Positions 33,313 through 47,557 of a stretch of 64,000 bases of DNA are shown here, one piece after another. The notes under the pieces were generated by a model that did not search any database, was not told the origin of the DNA, and saw only the letters and a list, made by a program, of their open reading frames with translations. Origin of the DNA: Haematobia irritans. Its lineage: Eukaryota; Arthropoda; Insecta; Diptera; Muscidae. The DNA lies in assembly GCF_050003625.1 (NCBI RefSeq), contig NC_134397.1, forward strand, positions 223,448,537 to 223,512,536, read 5' to 3'. How positions within the stretch are numbered: position 1 is the first letter of the stretch; each line of letters starts with the position of its first letter. The translations under genes were made by a program, and so were the position numbers.

Positions 33313-33618
33313 AAAAAGGTAAAACAAAAATAGAACTTCGTTTGCCAACGCTACTTCGCAACTTCAAGGTAAATCTTCCAACGCATCTATACCGCTCTTG
33401 CTATTGCAACGTTACAATTTTAAAACATCTATACGGGCCGCACCTTTTGATTGCACAAATATTGTGTATACTAGATGATTTTTGATTAAAATGATGGAGG
33501 TAATTTTTTTAACAATAATTTTAGTCCGTTTAACATAAATAGGCTTCAATGGAAAACTTTATTCACATTTCACACTTGCTTACCTCTAATAAATGAAGAT
33601 TGTGTTCCATTTTACAAT
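33313..33618. other. Single-copy flank of the satellite
   Basis: No gene or repeat recognised; the satellite starts abruptly after CCATTTTACAAT. Confidence 0.6.
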
Positions 33619-36600
33619 ACGCATAGTTTAGGAGATATGAGCAAAACAAGTTTTTCATATAAAATTTTAAATTTTTTTTCTGGATTTGGTTGGTATTTTC
33701 GATTTTTTGGGGGTGGTCATGAATTAAGCTCCTTTTCGCTCTAGGACGCATAGTTTAGGAGATATGAGCAAAACAAGTTTTTCATATAAAAATTTCAATT
33801 TTTTCAGGATTTGGTTGAAATTTTCAATTTTTTGGGGGTGGTCATGAATTAAGCTCCTTTTCGCTGTAGGACGCATAGTTTAGGAGATATGAGCAAAACA
33901 AGTTTTTCATATAAAAATTTAAATTTTTTCAGGATTTGGTTGGAATTTTCGATATTTAGGGGGTGGTCATGAATTAAGCTCCTTTTCGCTGTAATACGCA
34001 TAGTTTAGGAGATATGAGCAAAACAAATTTTTCATATACAAATTTCAATTTTTTTAAGATTTGGATGGAATTTTCGATTTTTTGGGAGCGGTCATGAAAT
34101 AAGTTCCTTTTCGCTCTAGGACGCATAGTTTAGGAGATATGAGCAAAACAAGTTTTTCATATAAAAATTTAATTTTTTTCAGGATTTGGTTGGAATTTTC
34201 AATATTTAGGGGGTGGTCATGAATTAAGCTCTTTTTCGCTCTAGGACGCATAGTTTAGGAGATATGAGCAAAACAAGTTTTTCATATAAAAATTTCAATT
34301 TTTTCAGGATTTGGTTGGAATTTTCAATATTTAGGGGGTGGTCATGAATTAAGCTCTTTTTCGCTCTAGGACGCATAGTTTAGGAGATATGAGCAAAACA
34401 AGTTTTTCATATAAAAAATTAAATTTTTCCAGGATTTGGATGGAATTTTAGATTTTTTTGGGAGTGGTCATGAATTAAGCTCCTTTTCGCTCTAGACGCA
34501 TAGTTTAGGAGATATGAGCAAAACAAGTTTTTCATATAAAAATTGCAATTTTTCCAGGATTAGGATGGAATTTTCGATTTTTTGGGGGTGGTCATGAATT
34601 AAGCTCCTTTTTCGATGGAATTTTCGATTTTTTGGGTGTGGTCATGAATTAAGCTCCTTTTCGCTCTAGGACGCATAGTTTAGGAGATATGAGCAAAACA
34701 AGTTTTTCATATAAAAATTTAAAATTTTTCAGGATTTGGTTGGAATTTTCGATATTTAGGGGGTGGCCATGAATTAAGCTCCTTTTCGCTTTAGGACGCA
34801 TAGTTTAGGAGATATGAGCAAAACAAGTTTTTCATATAAAAATTGCAATTTTTCCAGGATTAGGATGGAATTTTCGATTTTTTGGGGGCTGTCATGAATT
34901 AAGCTCCTTTTCGCTCTAGGACGCATAGTTTAGGAGATATGAGCAAAACAAGTTTGTCATATAAAAATTTCAATTTTTCCGGGATTTGGATGGAATTTTC
35001 GATATTTAGGGGGTGGTCATGAATTAAGCTCCTTTTCGCTGTAGGACGCATAGTTTAGGAGATATGAGCAAAACAAGTTTTTCATATAAAAATTTCAATT
35101 TTTCCAGGATTTGTATGGAATTATCGATTTTTTTGGGAGTGGTCATGAATTAAGCTCCTTTTCGCTGTAGGACGCATAGTTTAGGAGATATGAGCAAAAC
35201 AAGTTTTTCATAAAAATTTGAATTTTTTCAGGATTTGGTTGGAATTTTCGATATTTAGGGGGTGGTCATGAATTAAGCTCCTTTTCGCTTTAGGACGCAT
35301 AGTTTAGGAGATATGAGCAAAACAAGTTTTTCATATAAAAATTGCAATTTTTCCAGGATTAGGATGGAATTTTCGATTTTTTGGGGGCTGTCATGAATTA
35401 AGCTCCTTTTCGCTGTAGGACGCATAGTTTAGGAGATATGAGCAAAACAAGTTTTTCATAAAAATTTGAATTTTTTCAGGATTTGGTTGGAATTTTCGAT
35501 ATTTAGGGGGTGGTCATGAATTAAGCTCCTTTTCGCTGTAGGACGCATAGTTTAGGAGATATGAGCAAAACAAGTTTTTCATATAAAAATTTCAATTTTT
35601 TCAGGATTTGGTTGGAATTTTCGATTTTTTGGGGGTGGTCATGAATTAAGCTCCTTTTCGCTCTAGGACGCATAGTTTAGGAGATATGAGCAAAACAAGT
35701 TTTTCATATAAAAATTTCAATTTTTTCAGGATTTGGTTGAAATTTTCAATTTTTTGGGGGTGGTCATGAATTAAGCTCCTTTTCGCTGTAGGACGCATAG
35801 TTTAGGAGATATGAGCAAAACAAGTTTTTCATATAAAAATTTAAATTTTTTCAAGATTTGGTTGGAATTTTCGATTTTTTGGGGGTGGTCATGAATTAAG
35901 CTCCTTTTCGCTCTAGGACGCATAGTTTAGGAGATATGAGCAAAACAAGTTTTTCATATAAAAATTTCAATTTTTTCAGGATTTGGTTGGAATTTTCGAT
36001 ATTTAGGGGGTGGTCATGAATTAAGCTCCTTTTCGCTGTAGGACGCATAGTTTAGGAGATATGAGCAAAACAAGTTTTTCATATAAAAATTTCAATTTTT
36101 TCAGGATTTGGTTGGAATTTTCGATTTTTTGGGGGTGGTCATGAATTAAGCTCCTTTTCGCTGTAGGACGCATAGTTTAGGAGATATGAGCAAAACAAGT
36201 TTTTCATACAAAAATTTCAATTTTTTCCTGGATTTGGATGGAATTTTCGATTTTTTGGGGGTGTTCATGAATTAAGCTTCTTTTCGCTCTAGGACGCATA
36301 GTTTAGGAGATATGAGCAAAACAAGTTTTTCATATAAAAATTTCATTTTTTCCAGGATTTGGATGGAATTTTCGATTTTTTGGGGGTGGTCATGAATTAA
36401 GCTCCTATTCGCTCTAGGACGCATAGTTTAGGAGATATGAGCAAAACAAGTTTTTCATATAAAAATTTCAATTTTTTCAGGATTTGGTTGGAATTTTCGA
36501 TTTTTTGGGGGTGGTCATGAATTAAGCTCCTTTTCGCTCTAGGACGCATAGTTTAGGAGATATGAGCAAAACAAGTTTTTCATATAAAAATTTCAATTTT

Positions 36601-39600
36601 TTCAGGATTTGGATGGAATTTTCGATTTTTTGGTGGTGGTCATGAATTAAGCTCCTTTTCGCTCTAGGACGCATAGTTTAGGAGATATGAGCAAAACAAG
36701 TTTTTCATATAAAAATTTAAATTTTTTCAGGATTTGGATGGAATTTTCGATTTTTTGGGGGTTGGTCATGAATTAAGCTCCTTTTCGCTCTAGGACGCAT
36801 AGTTTAGGAGGTATGAGCATAACAAGTTTTTCATATAAAAATTTCAATTTTTTCAGGATTTGGATGGAATTTTCGATTTTTTGGGGGTGGTCATGAATTA
36901 AGCTCCTTTTCGCTCTAGGACGCATAGTTTAGGAGATATGAGCAAAACAAATTTTTCATATAAAAATTTCAATTTTTTCAGAATTTGGATGGAATTTTCG
37001 ATTTTTTGGGGGTGGTCATGAATTAAGCTCCTTTTCGCTCTAGGACGCATAGTTTAGGAGATATGAACAAAACAAGCTTTTCATATAAAAATCTCAATTT
37101 TTTCAGGATTTGGATGGAATTTTCTATTTTTTGGCTCCTTTTCGCTCTAGGACGCATAGTTTAGGAGATATGAGCAAAACAAGTTTTTCATATAAAAATT
37201 TCAATTTTTTCAGGATTTGGTTGGAATTTTCGATTTTTTGGGGGTGGTCATGAATTAAGCTCCTTTTCGCTCTAGGACGCATAGTTTAGGAGATATGAGC
37301 AAAACAAGTTTTTCATATAAAAATTTCAATTTTTTCAGGATTTGGATGGAATTTTCGATTTTTTGGAGGTGGTCATGAATTAAGCTCCTTTTCGCTCTAG
37401 GACGCATAGTTTAGGAGATATGAGCATAACAAGTTTTTCATATAAAATTTTCAATTTTTTCAGGATTTGGTTGGAATTTCCGATTTTTTGGCTCCTTTTC
37501 GCTCTAGGACGCATAGTTTAGGAGATATGAGCAAAACAAGTTTTTCATACAAAAATTTAAATTTTTTCAGCATTTGGTTGGAATTTTCGATTTTTTGGGG
37601 GGTGGTCATGAATTAAGCTCCTTTTCGCTCGAGGACGCATAGTTCAGGATATATGAGCAAAACAAGTTTTTCATACAAAAATTTAAATTTTTTCAGCATT
37701 TGGTTGGAATTTTCGATTTTTTGGGGGGTGGTCATGAATTAAGCTCCTTTTCGCTCTAGGACGCATAGTTTAGGAGATATGAGCAAAACAAGTTTTTCAT
37801 ATAAAAATTTCATTTTTTCCAGGATTTGGATGGAATTTTCGATTTTTTGGGGGTGGTCATGAATTAAGCTCCTTTTCGCTCTAGGACGCATAGCTTAGGA
37901 GATATGAGCAAAACAAGTTTTTCATATAAAAATTTCAATTTTTTCAGGATTTGGATGGAATTTTCGATTTTTTGGGGGTGGCCATGAATTAAGCTCCTTT
38001 TCGCTCTAGGACGCATAGTTTAGGAGATATGAGCAAAACAAGTTTTTCATATAAAAATTTCAATTTTTTGAGGATTTGGATGGAATTTTCGATTTTTTGG
38101 GGGTGGTCATGAATTAAGCTCCTTTTCGCTCTAAGACGCATAGTTTAGGAGATATGAGCAAAACAAGTTTTTCATATAAAAATTTCATTTTTTCCAGGAT
38201 TTGGATGGAATTTTCGATTTTTTGGGGGTGGTCATGAATTAAGCTCCTTTTCGCTCTAGGACGCATAGTTTAGGAGATATGAGCAAAACAAGTTTTTCAT
38301 ATAAAAATTTCAATTTTTTCAGGATTTGGATGGAATTTTCGATTTTTTGGGGGTGGCCATGAATTAAGCTCCTTTTCGCTCCAGGACGCATAGTTTAGGA
38401 GATATGAGCAAAACAAGTTCTTCATATAAAAATTTCAATTTTTTCAGGATTTGGATGGAATTTTCCATTTTTTGGGGGTGGTCATGAATTAAGCTCCTTT
38501 TCGCTCTAGGACGCATAGTTTAGGAGATATGAGCAAAACAAGTTTTTCATATAAAAATTTCAATTTTTTCAGGATTTGGATGGAATTTTCGATTTTTTGG
38601 GGGTGGTCATGAATTAAGCTCCTTTTCGCTCTATGACGCATAGTTTAGGAGATATGAGCAAAGCAAGTGTTTCGTATAAAAATTTAATTTTTTCCTGGAT
38701 TTGGATGGAATTTTCGATTTTTTGGTGGTGGTCATGAATTAAGCTCCTTTTCGCTCTATGACGCATAGTTTAGGAGATATGAGCAAAACAAGTGTTTCGT
38801 ATAAAAATTTCATTTTTTCCTGGATTTGGATGGAATTTTCGATTTTTTGGGGGTGGTCATGAATTAAGCTCTTTTTCGCTCTAGGACGCATAGTTTAGGA
38901 GATATGAGCAAAACAAGTTTTTCATATAAAAATTTCAATTTTTTGGGGTGGTCATGAATTAAGCTCCTTTTCTCTCTAGGACGCATAGTTTAGGAGATAT
39001 GAGCAAAAAACAAGTTTTTCATATAAAAATTTCAATTTTTCAGGATTTGGATGGAATTTTCCATTTTTTGGGGGTGGTCATGAATTAAGCTCCTTTTCTC
39101 TCTAGGACGCATAGTTTAGGAGATATGAGCAAAACAAGTTTTTGATATAAAAATTTAAAAATTTTCAGGATTTGGATGGAATTTTCGATTTTTTGGGGGT
39201 TGGTCATGAATTAAGCTCCTTTTCGCTGTAGGACGAATAGTTTAGGAGATATGAGCAAAACAAGTTTTTCATATAAAAATTTCAATTGTTTCAGGATTTG
39301 GTTGGAATTTTCTATTTTTTGGGGGTGGTCAGGAATTAAGCTCCTTTTCGCTCTAGGACGCATAGTTTAGGAGATATGACCAAAATAAGTTTTTCATATA
39401 AAAATTTCAATTTTTCCTGGATTTGAATGGAATTTTCGATTTTTTGGGGGTGGTCATGAATTAAGCTCCTTTTCGCTCTAGGACGCATAGTTTAGGAGAT
39501 ATGAGCAAAACAAGTTTTTCATATAAAAATTTCAATTTTTTCAGGATTTGGATGGAATTTTCGATTTTTTGGGGGTGGTCATGAATTAAGCTCCTTTTCG

Positions 39601-42600
39601 CTCTAGGACGCATAGTTTAGGAGATATGAGCAAAACAAGTTTTTCATATAAAAATTTCAATTTTTCCAGGATTTGGATGGAATTTTCGATTTTTTGGGGG
39701 TGGTCATGAATTAAGCTCCTTTTCGCTCTAGGACGCATAGTTTAGGAGATATGAGCAAAACAAATTTTTCATATAACAATTTAGAAATTTTCAGGATTTG
39801 GATGGAATTTTCGATTTTTTGGGGGTGGTCATGAATTAAGCTCCTTTTCGCTGTAGGACGCATAGTTTAGGAGATATGAGCAAAACAAATTTTTCATATA
39901 AAAATTTAAAAATTTTCAGGATTTGGATGGACTTTTCGATTTTTTGGGGGTGGTTATGAATTAAGCTCCTTTTCGCTCTAGGACGCATAGTTTAGGAAAT
40001 ATGAGCAAAATAAGTTTTTCATATAAAAATTTCAATTTTTTCTGGATTTGGATGGAATTTTTGATTTTTTGGGGGTGGTCAGGAATTAAGCTCCTTTTCG
40101 CTGTAGGACGCATAGTTTAGGAGATATGAGCAAAACAAGTTTTTCATATAAAAATTTCAATTATTTCAAGATTTGGTTGGAATTTTTGATTTTTTGGGGG
40201 TGGTCAGGAATTAAGCTCCTTTTCGCTCTAGGACGCATAGTTTAGGAGATATGAGCAAAATAAGTTTTTCATATAAAAATTTCAATTTTTTCAGGATTTG
40301 GGTGGAATTTTCGATTTTTGGGGGTGGTCATGAATTAAGCTCCTTTTCGCTGTAGGACGCATAGTTTAGGAGATATGATCAAAACAAGTTTTTCATATAA
40401 AAATTTCAATTTTTTTAGGATTTGGATGGAATTTTCGATTTTTTAGGGATGGTCATGAATTAAGCTCCTTTTCGCTCTAGGACGCATAGTTTAGGAGATA
40501 TGAGCAAAACAAGTTTTTCAGATAAAAATTTAAAAATTTTCAGGATTTGGATGGAATTTTCGATTTTTTGGAGGTGGTCATGAATTAAGCTCCTTTTCGC
40601 TCTAGGACGCATAGTTTAGGAGATATGAGCATAACAAGTTTTTCATATAAAATTTTCAATTTTTTCAGGATTTAGTTGGAATTTTCGATTGGCTCCTTTT
40701 CGCTCTAGGACGCATAGTTTAGGAGATATGAGCAAAACAAGTTTTTCATATAAAATTTTCAATTTTTTCAGGATTTGGTTGGAATTTTCGATTTTTTGGG
40801 GGGTGGTCATGAATTAAGCTCCTTTTTGCTCTAGGACGCATAGTTTAGGAGATATGAGCGAAACAAGTTTTTCAGATAAAAATTTAAAAATTTTCAGGAT
40901 TTGGATGGAATTTTCGATTTTTTGGAGGTGGTCATGAATTAAGCTCCTTTTCTCTGTAGGACGCATAGTTTAGGAGATATGAGCAAAACAAGTTTTTCAT
41001 ATAAAAATTTCAATTTTTTCAGGATTTGGTTGGAATTTTCGATTTTTTGGGGGTGGTCATGAATTAAGCTCCTTTTCGCTCTAGGACGCATAGTTTAGGA
41101 GATATGAGCGAAACAAGTTTTTCATAGAAAAATTTAAATTTTTTGAGGATTTGGATGGAATTTTCGATTTTTTAGGGATGGTCATGAATTAAGCTCCTTT
41201 TCGCTCTAGGACGCATAGTTTAGGAGATATGAGCAAAACAAGTTTTTCAGATAAAAATTTAAAAATTTTCAGGATTTGGATGGAATTTTCGATTTTTTGG
41301 AGGTGGTCATGAATTAAGCTCCTTTTCGCTCTAGGACGCATAGTTTAGGAGATATGAGCAAAACAAGTTTTTCATATAAAAATTTCATTTTTTCCAGGAT
41401 TTGGATGGAATTTTCGATTTTTTGGGGGTGGTCATGAATTAAGCTCCTTTTCGCTGTAGGACGCATAGGTTAGGAGATATGAGCAAAACAAGTTTTTCAT
41501 ATAAAAATTTCATTTTTTCCAGGATTTGGATGGAATTTTCGATTTTTTGGGGGTGGTCATGAATTAAGCTCCTTTTCGCTCTAGGACGCATAGTTAAGGA
41601 GATATGAGCAAAACAAATTTTTCATATAACAATTTAGAAATTTTCAGGATTTGGATGGAATTTTCGATTTTTTGGGGGTGGTCATGAATTAAGCTCCTTT
41701 TCGCTGTAGGACGCATAGTTTAGGAGATATGAGCAAAACAAGTTTTTCATATAAAAATTTCAATTTTTTCAGGATTTGGATGGAATTTTCGATTTTTTGG
41801 GGTGGTCATGAATTAAGCTCCTTTTCGCTCTAGGTCGCATAGTTTAGGAGATATGAGCAAAACAAGTTTTTCATATAAAAATTTAAATTTTTTCAGGATT
41901 TGGATGGAATTTTCGATTTTTTGGGGGTGGTCATGAATTAAGCTCCTTTTCGCTCTAGGACGCATAGTTTAGGAGATATGAGCAAAACAAGTTTTTCATA
42001 GAAAAATTTAAATTTTTTGAGGATTTGGATGGAATTTTCGATTTTTTGGGGGTGGTCATGAATTAAGCTCCTTTTCGCTCTAGGACGCATAGTTTAGGAG
42101 ATATGAGCAAAACAAGTTTTTCATATAAAAATTTCAATTTTTTCAGGATTTGGATGGAATTTTCGATTTTTTGGGGGTGGTCATGAATTAAGCTCCTTTT
42201 CGCTCTAGGACGCATAGTTTAGGAGATATGAGCAAAACAACTTGTTCATATAAAAATTTCGATTTTTTGGGGGTTGGTAATGAATTAAGCTCCTTTTCGC
42301 TGTAGGACGCATAGTTTAGGAGGTATGAGCAAAACAAGTTTTTCATATAAAAATTTAAATTTTTTCAGGATTTGGATGGAATTTTAGATTTTTTGGGGGT
42401 GGTCATGAATTAAGCTCTTTTTCGCTCTAGGACGCATAGTTTAGGAGATATGAGCAAAACAAGTTTTTCATATAAAAATTTAAATTTTTTCAGGATTTGG
42501 ATGGAATTTTCGATTTTTTGGTGGTGGTCATGAATTAAGCTCCTTTTCGCTCTAGGACGCATAGTTTAGGAGATATGAGCAAAACAAGTTTTTCATATAA

Positions 42601-43101
42601 AAATTTCAATTTTTTCAGGATTTGGTTGGAATTTTCGATTTTTTGGGGGTGGTCATGAATTAAGCTCCTTTTCGCTCTAGGACGCATAGTTTAGGAGATA
42701 TGAGCAAAACAAGTTTTTCATATAAAAATTTCAATTTTTTCCAGGATTTGGATAGAATTTTCGATTTTTTGGGGGTGGTCATGAATTAAGCTCCTTTTCG
42801 CTGTAGGACGCATAGTTTAGGAGATATGAGCAAAACAAGTTTTTCATAAAAAATTTAAAAATTTTCAGGATTTGGATGGAATTTTCGATTTTTTGGGGGG
42901 TGGTCATGAATTAAGCTCCTTTTCGCTCTAAGACGCATAGTTTAGGAGATATGAGCAAAACAAGTTTTTCATATAAAAATTTCAATTTTTTCCAGGATTT
43001 GGATAGAATTTTCGATTTTTTGGGGGTGGTCATGAATTAAGCTCCTTTTCGCTGTAGGACGCATAGTTTAGGAGATATGAGCAAAACAAGTTTTTCATAT
43101 A

Positions 43102-44870
43102 ACAATTTGGAAATTTTCAGGATTTGGATGGAATTTTCGATTTTTTGGGGTGGTCATGAATTAAGCTCCTTTTCGCTGTAGGACGCATAGTTTAGGAGAT
43201 ATGAGCAAAACAAGTTTTTCATATAAAAATTTCAATTTTTTCTGGATTTGGTTGGAATTTTCGATTTTTTGGGGGTGGTCATGAATTAAGCTCCTTTTCG
43301 CTCTAGGACGCATAGTTTAGGAGATATGAGCAAAACAAGTTTTTCATATAAAAATTTAAAAATTTGCAGGATTTGGATGGAATTTTCGATTTTTTGGGGG
43401 GTGGTCATGAATTAAGCTCCTTTTCGCTCTAGGACGCATAGTTTAGGAGATATGAGCAAAACAAGTTTTTCATATAAAAATTTAAATTTTTTCAGGATTT
43501 GGATGGAATTTTCGATTTTTTGGTGGTGGTCATGAATTAAGCTCCTTTTCGCTCTAGGACGCATAGTTTAGGAGATATGAGCAAAACAAGTTTTTCATAT
43601 AAAAATTTCAATTTTTTCAGGATTTGGATGGAATTTTCGATTTTTTGGGGGTGGTCATGAATTAAGCTCCTTTTCGCTCTAGGACGCATAGTTTAGGAGA
43701 TATGAGCAAAACAAGTTTTTCATATAAAAATTTAATTTTTTTCAGGATTTGGATGAAATTTTCGATTTTTTGGGGGTGGTCATGAATTAAGCTCCTTTTC
43801 GCTGTAGGACGCATAGTTTAGGAGATATGAGCAAAACAAGTTTTTCATATAAAAATTTCAATTTTTTCAGGATTTGGATGGAATTTTCGATTTTTTGGTG
43901 GTGGTCATGAATTAAGCTCCTTTTCGCTCTAGGACGCATAGTTTAGAAGATATGAGCAAAACAAGTTTTTCATATAAAAATTTCAATTTTTTCAGGATTT
44001 GGATGGAATTTTCGATTTTTTGGTGGTGGTCATGAATTAAGCTCCTTTTCGCTCTAGGTCGCATAGTTTAGGAGATATTAGCAAAACAAGTTTTTCATAT
44101 AAAAATTTAAATTTTTTCAGGATTTGGATGGAATTTTCGATTTTTTGGGGGTGGTCATGAATTAAGCTCCTTTTCGCTCTAGGACGCATAGTTTAGGAGA
44201 TATGAGCAAAACAAGTTTTTCATATAAAAATTTCATTTTTTCCAGGATTTGGATGGAATTTTCGATTTTTTGGGGGTGGTCATGAATTAAGCTCCTTTTC
44301 GCTGTAGGACGCATAGTTTAGGAGATATGAGCAAAACAAGTTTTTCATATAAAAATTTCAATTTTTTGAGGATTTGGATGGAATTTTCGATTTTTTGGGG
44401 GTGGTCATGAATTAAGCTCCTTTTCGCTCTAGGACGCATAGTTTAGGAGATATGAGCAAAACAAGTTTTTCATATAAAAATTTCAATTTTTTTTGGTGGT
44501 CATGAATTAAGCTCTTTTTCGCTCTAGGACGCATAGTTTAGGAGATATGAGCAAAACAAGTTTTTCATATAAAAATTTCAATTTTTTCAGGATTTGGATG
44601 GAATTTTCGATTTTTTGGGGGTGGTCATGAATTAAGCTCTTTTTCGCTCTAGGACGCATAGTTTAGGAGATATGAGCAAAACAAGTTTTTCATATAAAAA
44701 TTTAAATTTTTTCAGGATTTGGATGGAATTTTCAATTTTTTGGTGGTGGTCATGAATTAAGCTCCTTTTCGCTCTAGGACGCATAGTTTAGGAGATATGA
44801 GCAAAACAACTTTTTCATATAAAAATTTCAATTTTTTGGGGTGGTCATGAATTAAGCTCTTTTTCGCTCT
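43102..44870 (+). repeat. 1.77-kb satellite segment, copy 1 of a long-range duplication
   Basis: Contains a distinctive order of variants: ACAATTTGGAAA unit, TTCTGG unit, GGTCGCATAG with GATATTAGC (44056), a short unit with TTTTTTTTGGTGG (44495) and CAACTTTTTC (44801). Each recurs 15,146 bp to the right. Confidence 0.85.
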
Positions 44871-46869
44871 AGGACGCATAGTTTAGGAGATATGAGCAAA
44901 ACAAGTTTTTCATATAAAAATTTCAATTTTTTCAGGATTTGGTTGGAATTTTCGATTTTTTGGGGGTGGTCATGAATTAAGCTCCTTTTCGCTCTAGGAC
45001 GCATAGTTTAGGAGATATGAGCAAAACAAGTTTTTCATATAAAAATTTCAATTTTTTCCAGGATTTGGATAGAATTTTCGATTTTTTGGGGGTGGTCATG
45101 AATTAAGCTCCTTTTCGCTGTAGGACGCATAGTTTAGGAGATATGAGCAAAACAAGTTTTTCATAAAAAATTTAAAAATTTTCAGGATTTGGATGGAATT
45201 TTCCATTTTTGGGGGGGTGGGCATGAATTAAGCTCCTTTTCGCTCTAGGACGCATAGTTTAGGAGATATGAGCAAAACAAGTTTTTCATATAAAAATTTC
45301 AATTTCTTCAGGATTTGGATGGAATTATTGGTTTTTTTGGGGGTGGTCATGAATTAAGCTCCTTTTCGCTCTAGGACGCATAGTTTAGGAGATATGAGCA
45401 AAACAAGTTTTTCATATAAAAATTTCAATTTTTTCAGGATTTGGATGGAATTTTCGATTTTTTGGGGGTTGGTCATGAATTGCGCTCCTTTTCGCTCTAG
45501 GACGCATAGTTTAGGAGATATGAGCAAAACAAATTTTTCATATAACAATTTGGAAATTTTCAGGATTTGGATGGAATTTTCGATTTTTTGGGGTGGTCAT
45601 GAATTAAGCTCCTTTTCGCTGTAGGACGCATAGTTTAGGAGATATGAGCAAAACAAGTTTTTCATATAAAAATTTCAATTTTTTCTGGATTTGGTTGGAA
45701 TTTTCGATTTTTTGGGGGTGGTCATGAATTAAGCTCCTTTTCGCTCTAGGACGCATAGTTTAGGAGATATGAGCAAAACAAGTTTTTCATATAAAAATTT
45801 CAATTTTTTCAAACAAGTTTTTCATATAAAAATTTCAATTTTTTCAGGATTTTAATGGAATTTTCGATTTTTTGGGGGTGGTCATGAATTAAGCTCCTTT
45901 TCGCTGTAGGACGCATAGTTTAGGAGATATGAGCAAAACAAGTTTTTCATATAAAAATTTCAATTTTTTGGGGTGGTCATGAATTAAGCTCCTTTTCGCT
46001 CTAGGACGCATAGTTTAGGAGATATGAGCAAAACAAGTTTTTCATATAAAAATTTCAATTTTTTCTGGATTTGGTTGGAATTTTCGATTTTTTGGGGGTG
46101 GTCATGAATTAAGCTCCTTTTCGCTCTAGGACGCATAGTTTAGGAGATATGAGCAAAACAAGTTTTTCATATAAAAATTTCAATTTTTTCAGGATTTGGA
46201 TGGAATTTTCGATTTTTTGGGGGTGGTCATGAATTAAGCTCCTTTTCGCTGTAGGACGCATAGTTTAGGAGATATGAGCAAAACAAGTTTTTCATATAAA
46301 AATTTAATTTTTTTCAGGATTTGGATGGAATTTTCGATTTTTTGGGGGTGGTCATGAATTAAGCTCTTTTTCGCTCTAGGACGCATAGTTTAGGTGGTAT
46401 GAGCAAAACAAGTTTTTCATATAAAAATTTAAATTTTTTCAGGATTTGGATGGAATTTTCGATTTTTTGGGGGTGGTCATGAATTAAGCTCCCTTTCGCT
46501 GTAGGACGCATAGTTTAGGAGATATGAGCAAAACAAGTTTTTCATATAAAAATTTCAATTTTTTCAGGATTTGGATGGAATTTTCGATTTTTTGGTGGTG
46601 GTCATGAATTAAGCTCCTTTTCGCTCTAGGTCGCATAGTTTAGGAGATATTAGCAAAACAAGTTTTTCATATAAAAATTTAAATTTTTTCAGGATTTGGA
46701 TAGAATTTTCGATTTTTTGGGGGTGGTCATGAATTAAGCTCCTTTTCGCTCTAGGACGCATAGTTTAGGAGATATGAGCAAAACAAGTTTTTCATATAAA
46801 AATTTCATTTTTTCCAGGATTTGGATGGAATTTTCGATTTTTTGGGGGTGGTCATGAATTAAGCTCCTT

Positions 46870-47557
46870 TTCGCTGTAGGACGCATAGTTTAGGAGATAT
46901 GAGCAAAACAAGTTTTTCATATAAAAATTTCAATTTTTTCAGGATTTGGATGGAATTTTCGATTTTTTGGTGGTGGTCATGAATTAAGCTCCTTTTCGCT
47001 CTAGGACGCATAGTTTAGGAGATATGAGCAAACAACTTTTTCATATAAAAATTTCAATTTTTTGGGGTGGTCATGAATTAAGCTCTTTTTCGCTCTAGGT
47101 CGCATAGTTTAGGAGATATGAGCAAAACAAGTTTTTCATATAAAAATTTAAATTTTTTCAGGATTTGGATGGAATTTTCGATTTTTTGGGGGTGGTCATG
47201 AATTAAGCTCCTTTTCGCTGTAGGACGCATAGTTTAGGAGATATGAGCAAAACAAGTTTTTCATATAAAAATTTCAATTTTTTCAGGATTTGGATGGAAT
47301 TTTCGATTTTTTGGTGGTGGTCATGAATTAAGCTCCTTTTCGCTCTAGGACGCATAGTTTAGGAGATATGAGCAAACAACTTTTTCATATAAAAATTTCA
47401 ATTTTTTGGGGTGGTCATGAATTAAGCTCTTTTTCGCTCTAGGTCGCATAGTTTAGGAGATATGAGCAAAACAAGTTTTTCATATAAAAATTTAAATTTT
47501 TTCAGGATTTGGATGGAATTTTCGATTTTTTGGTGGTGGTCATGAATTAAGCTCCTT
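46870..47557 (+). repeat. Tandem 344-bp satellite superunit
   Basis: Two copies of a three-monomer block (125 + 95 + 125 bp) sharing GAGCAAACAAC (AACAAC at 47031 and 47375) and GGTCGCATAG. Confidence 0.8.

Noticed and set aside
45354..45624. Open frames on both strands in the satellite
   Set aside because: Chance openings between frame shifts of a 125-bp unit; no codon signal and stops in neighbouring copies.
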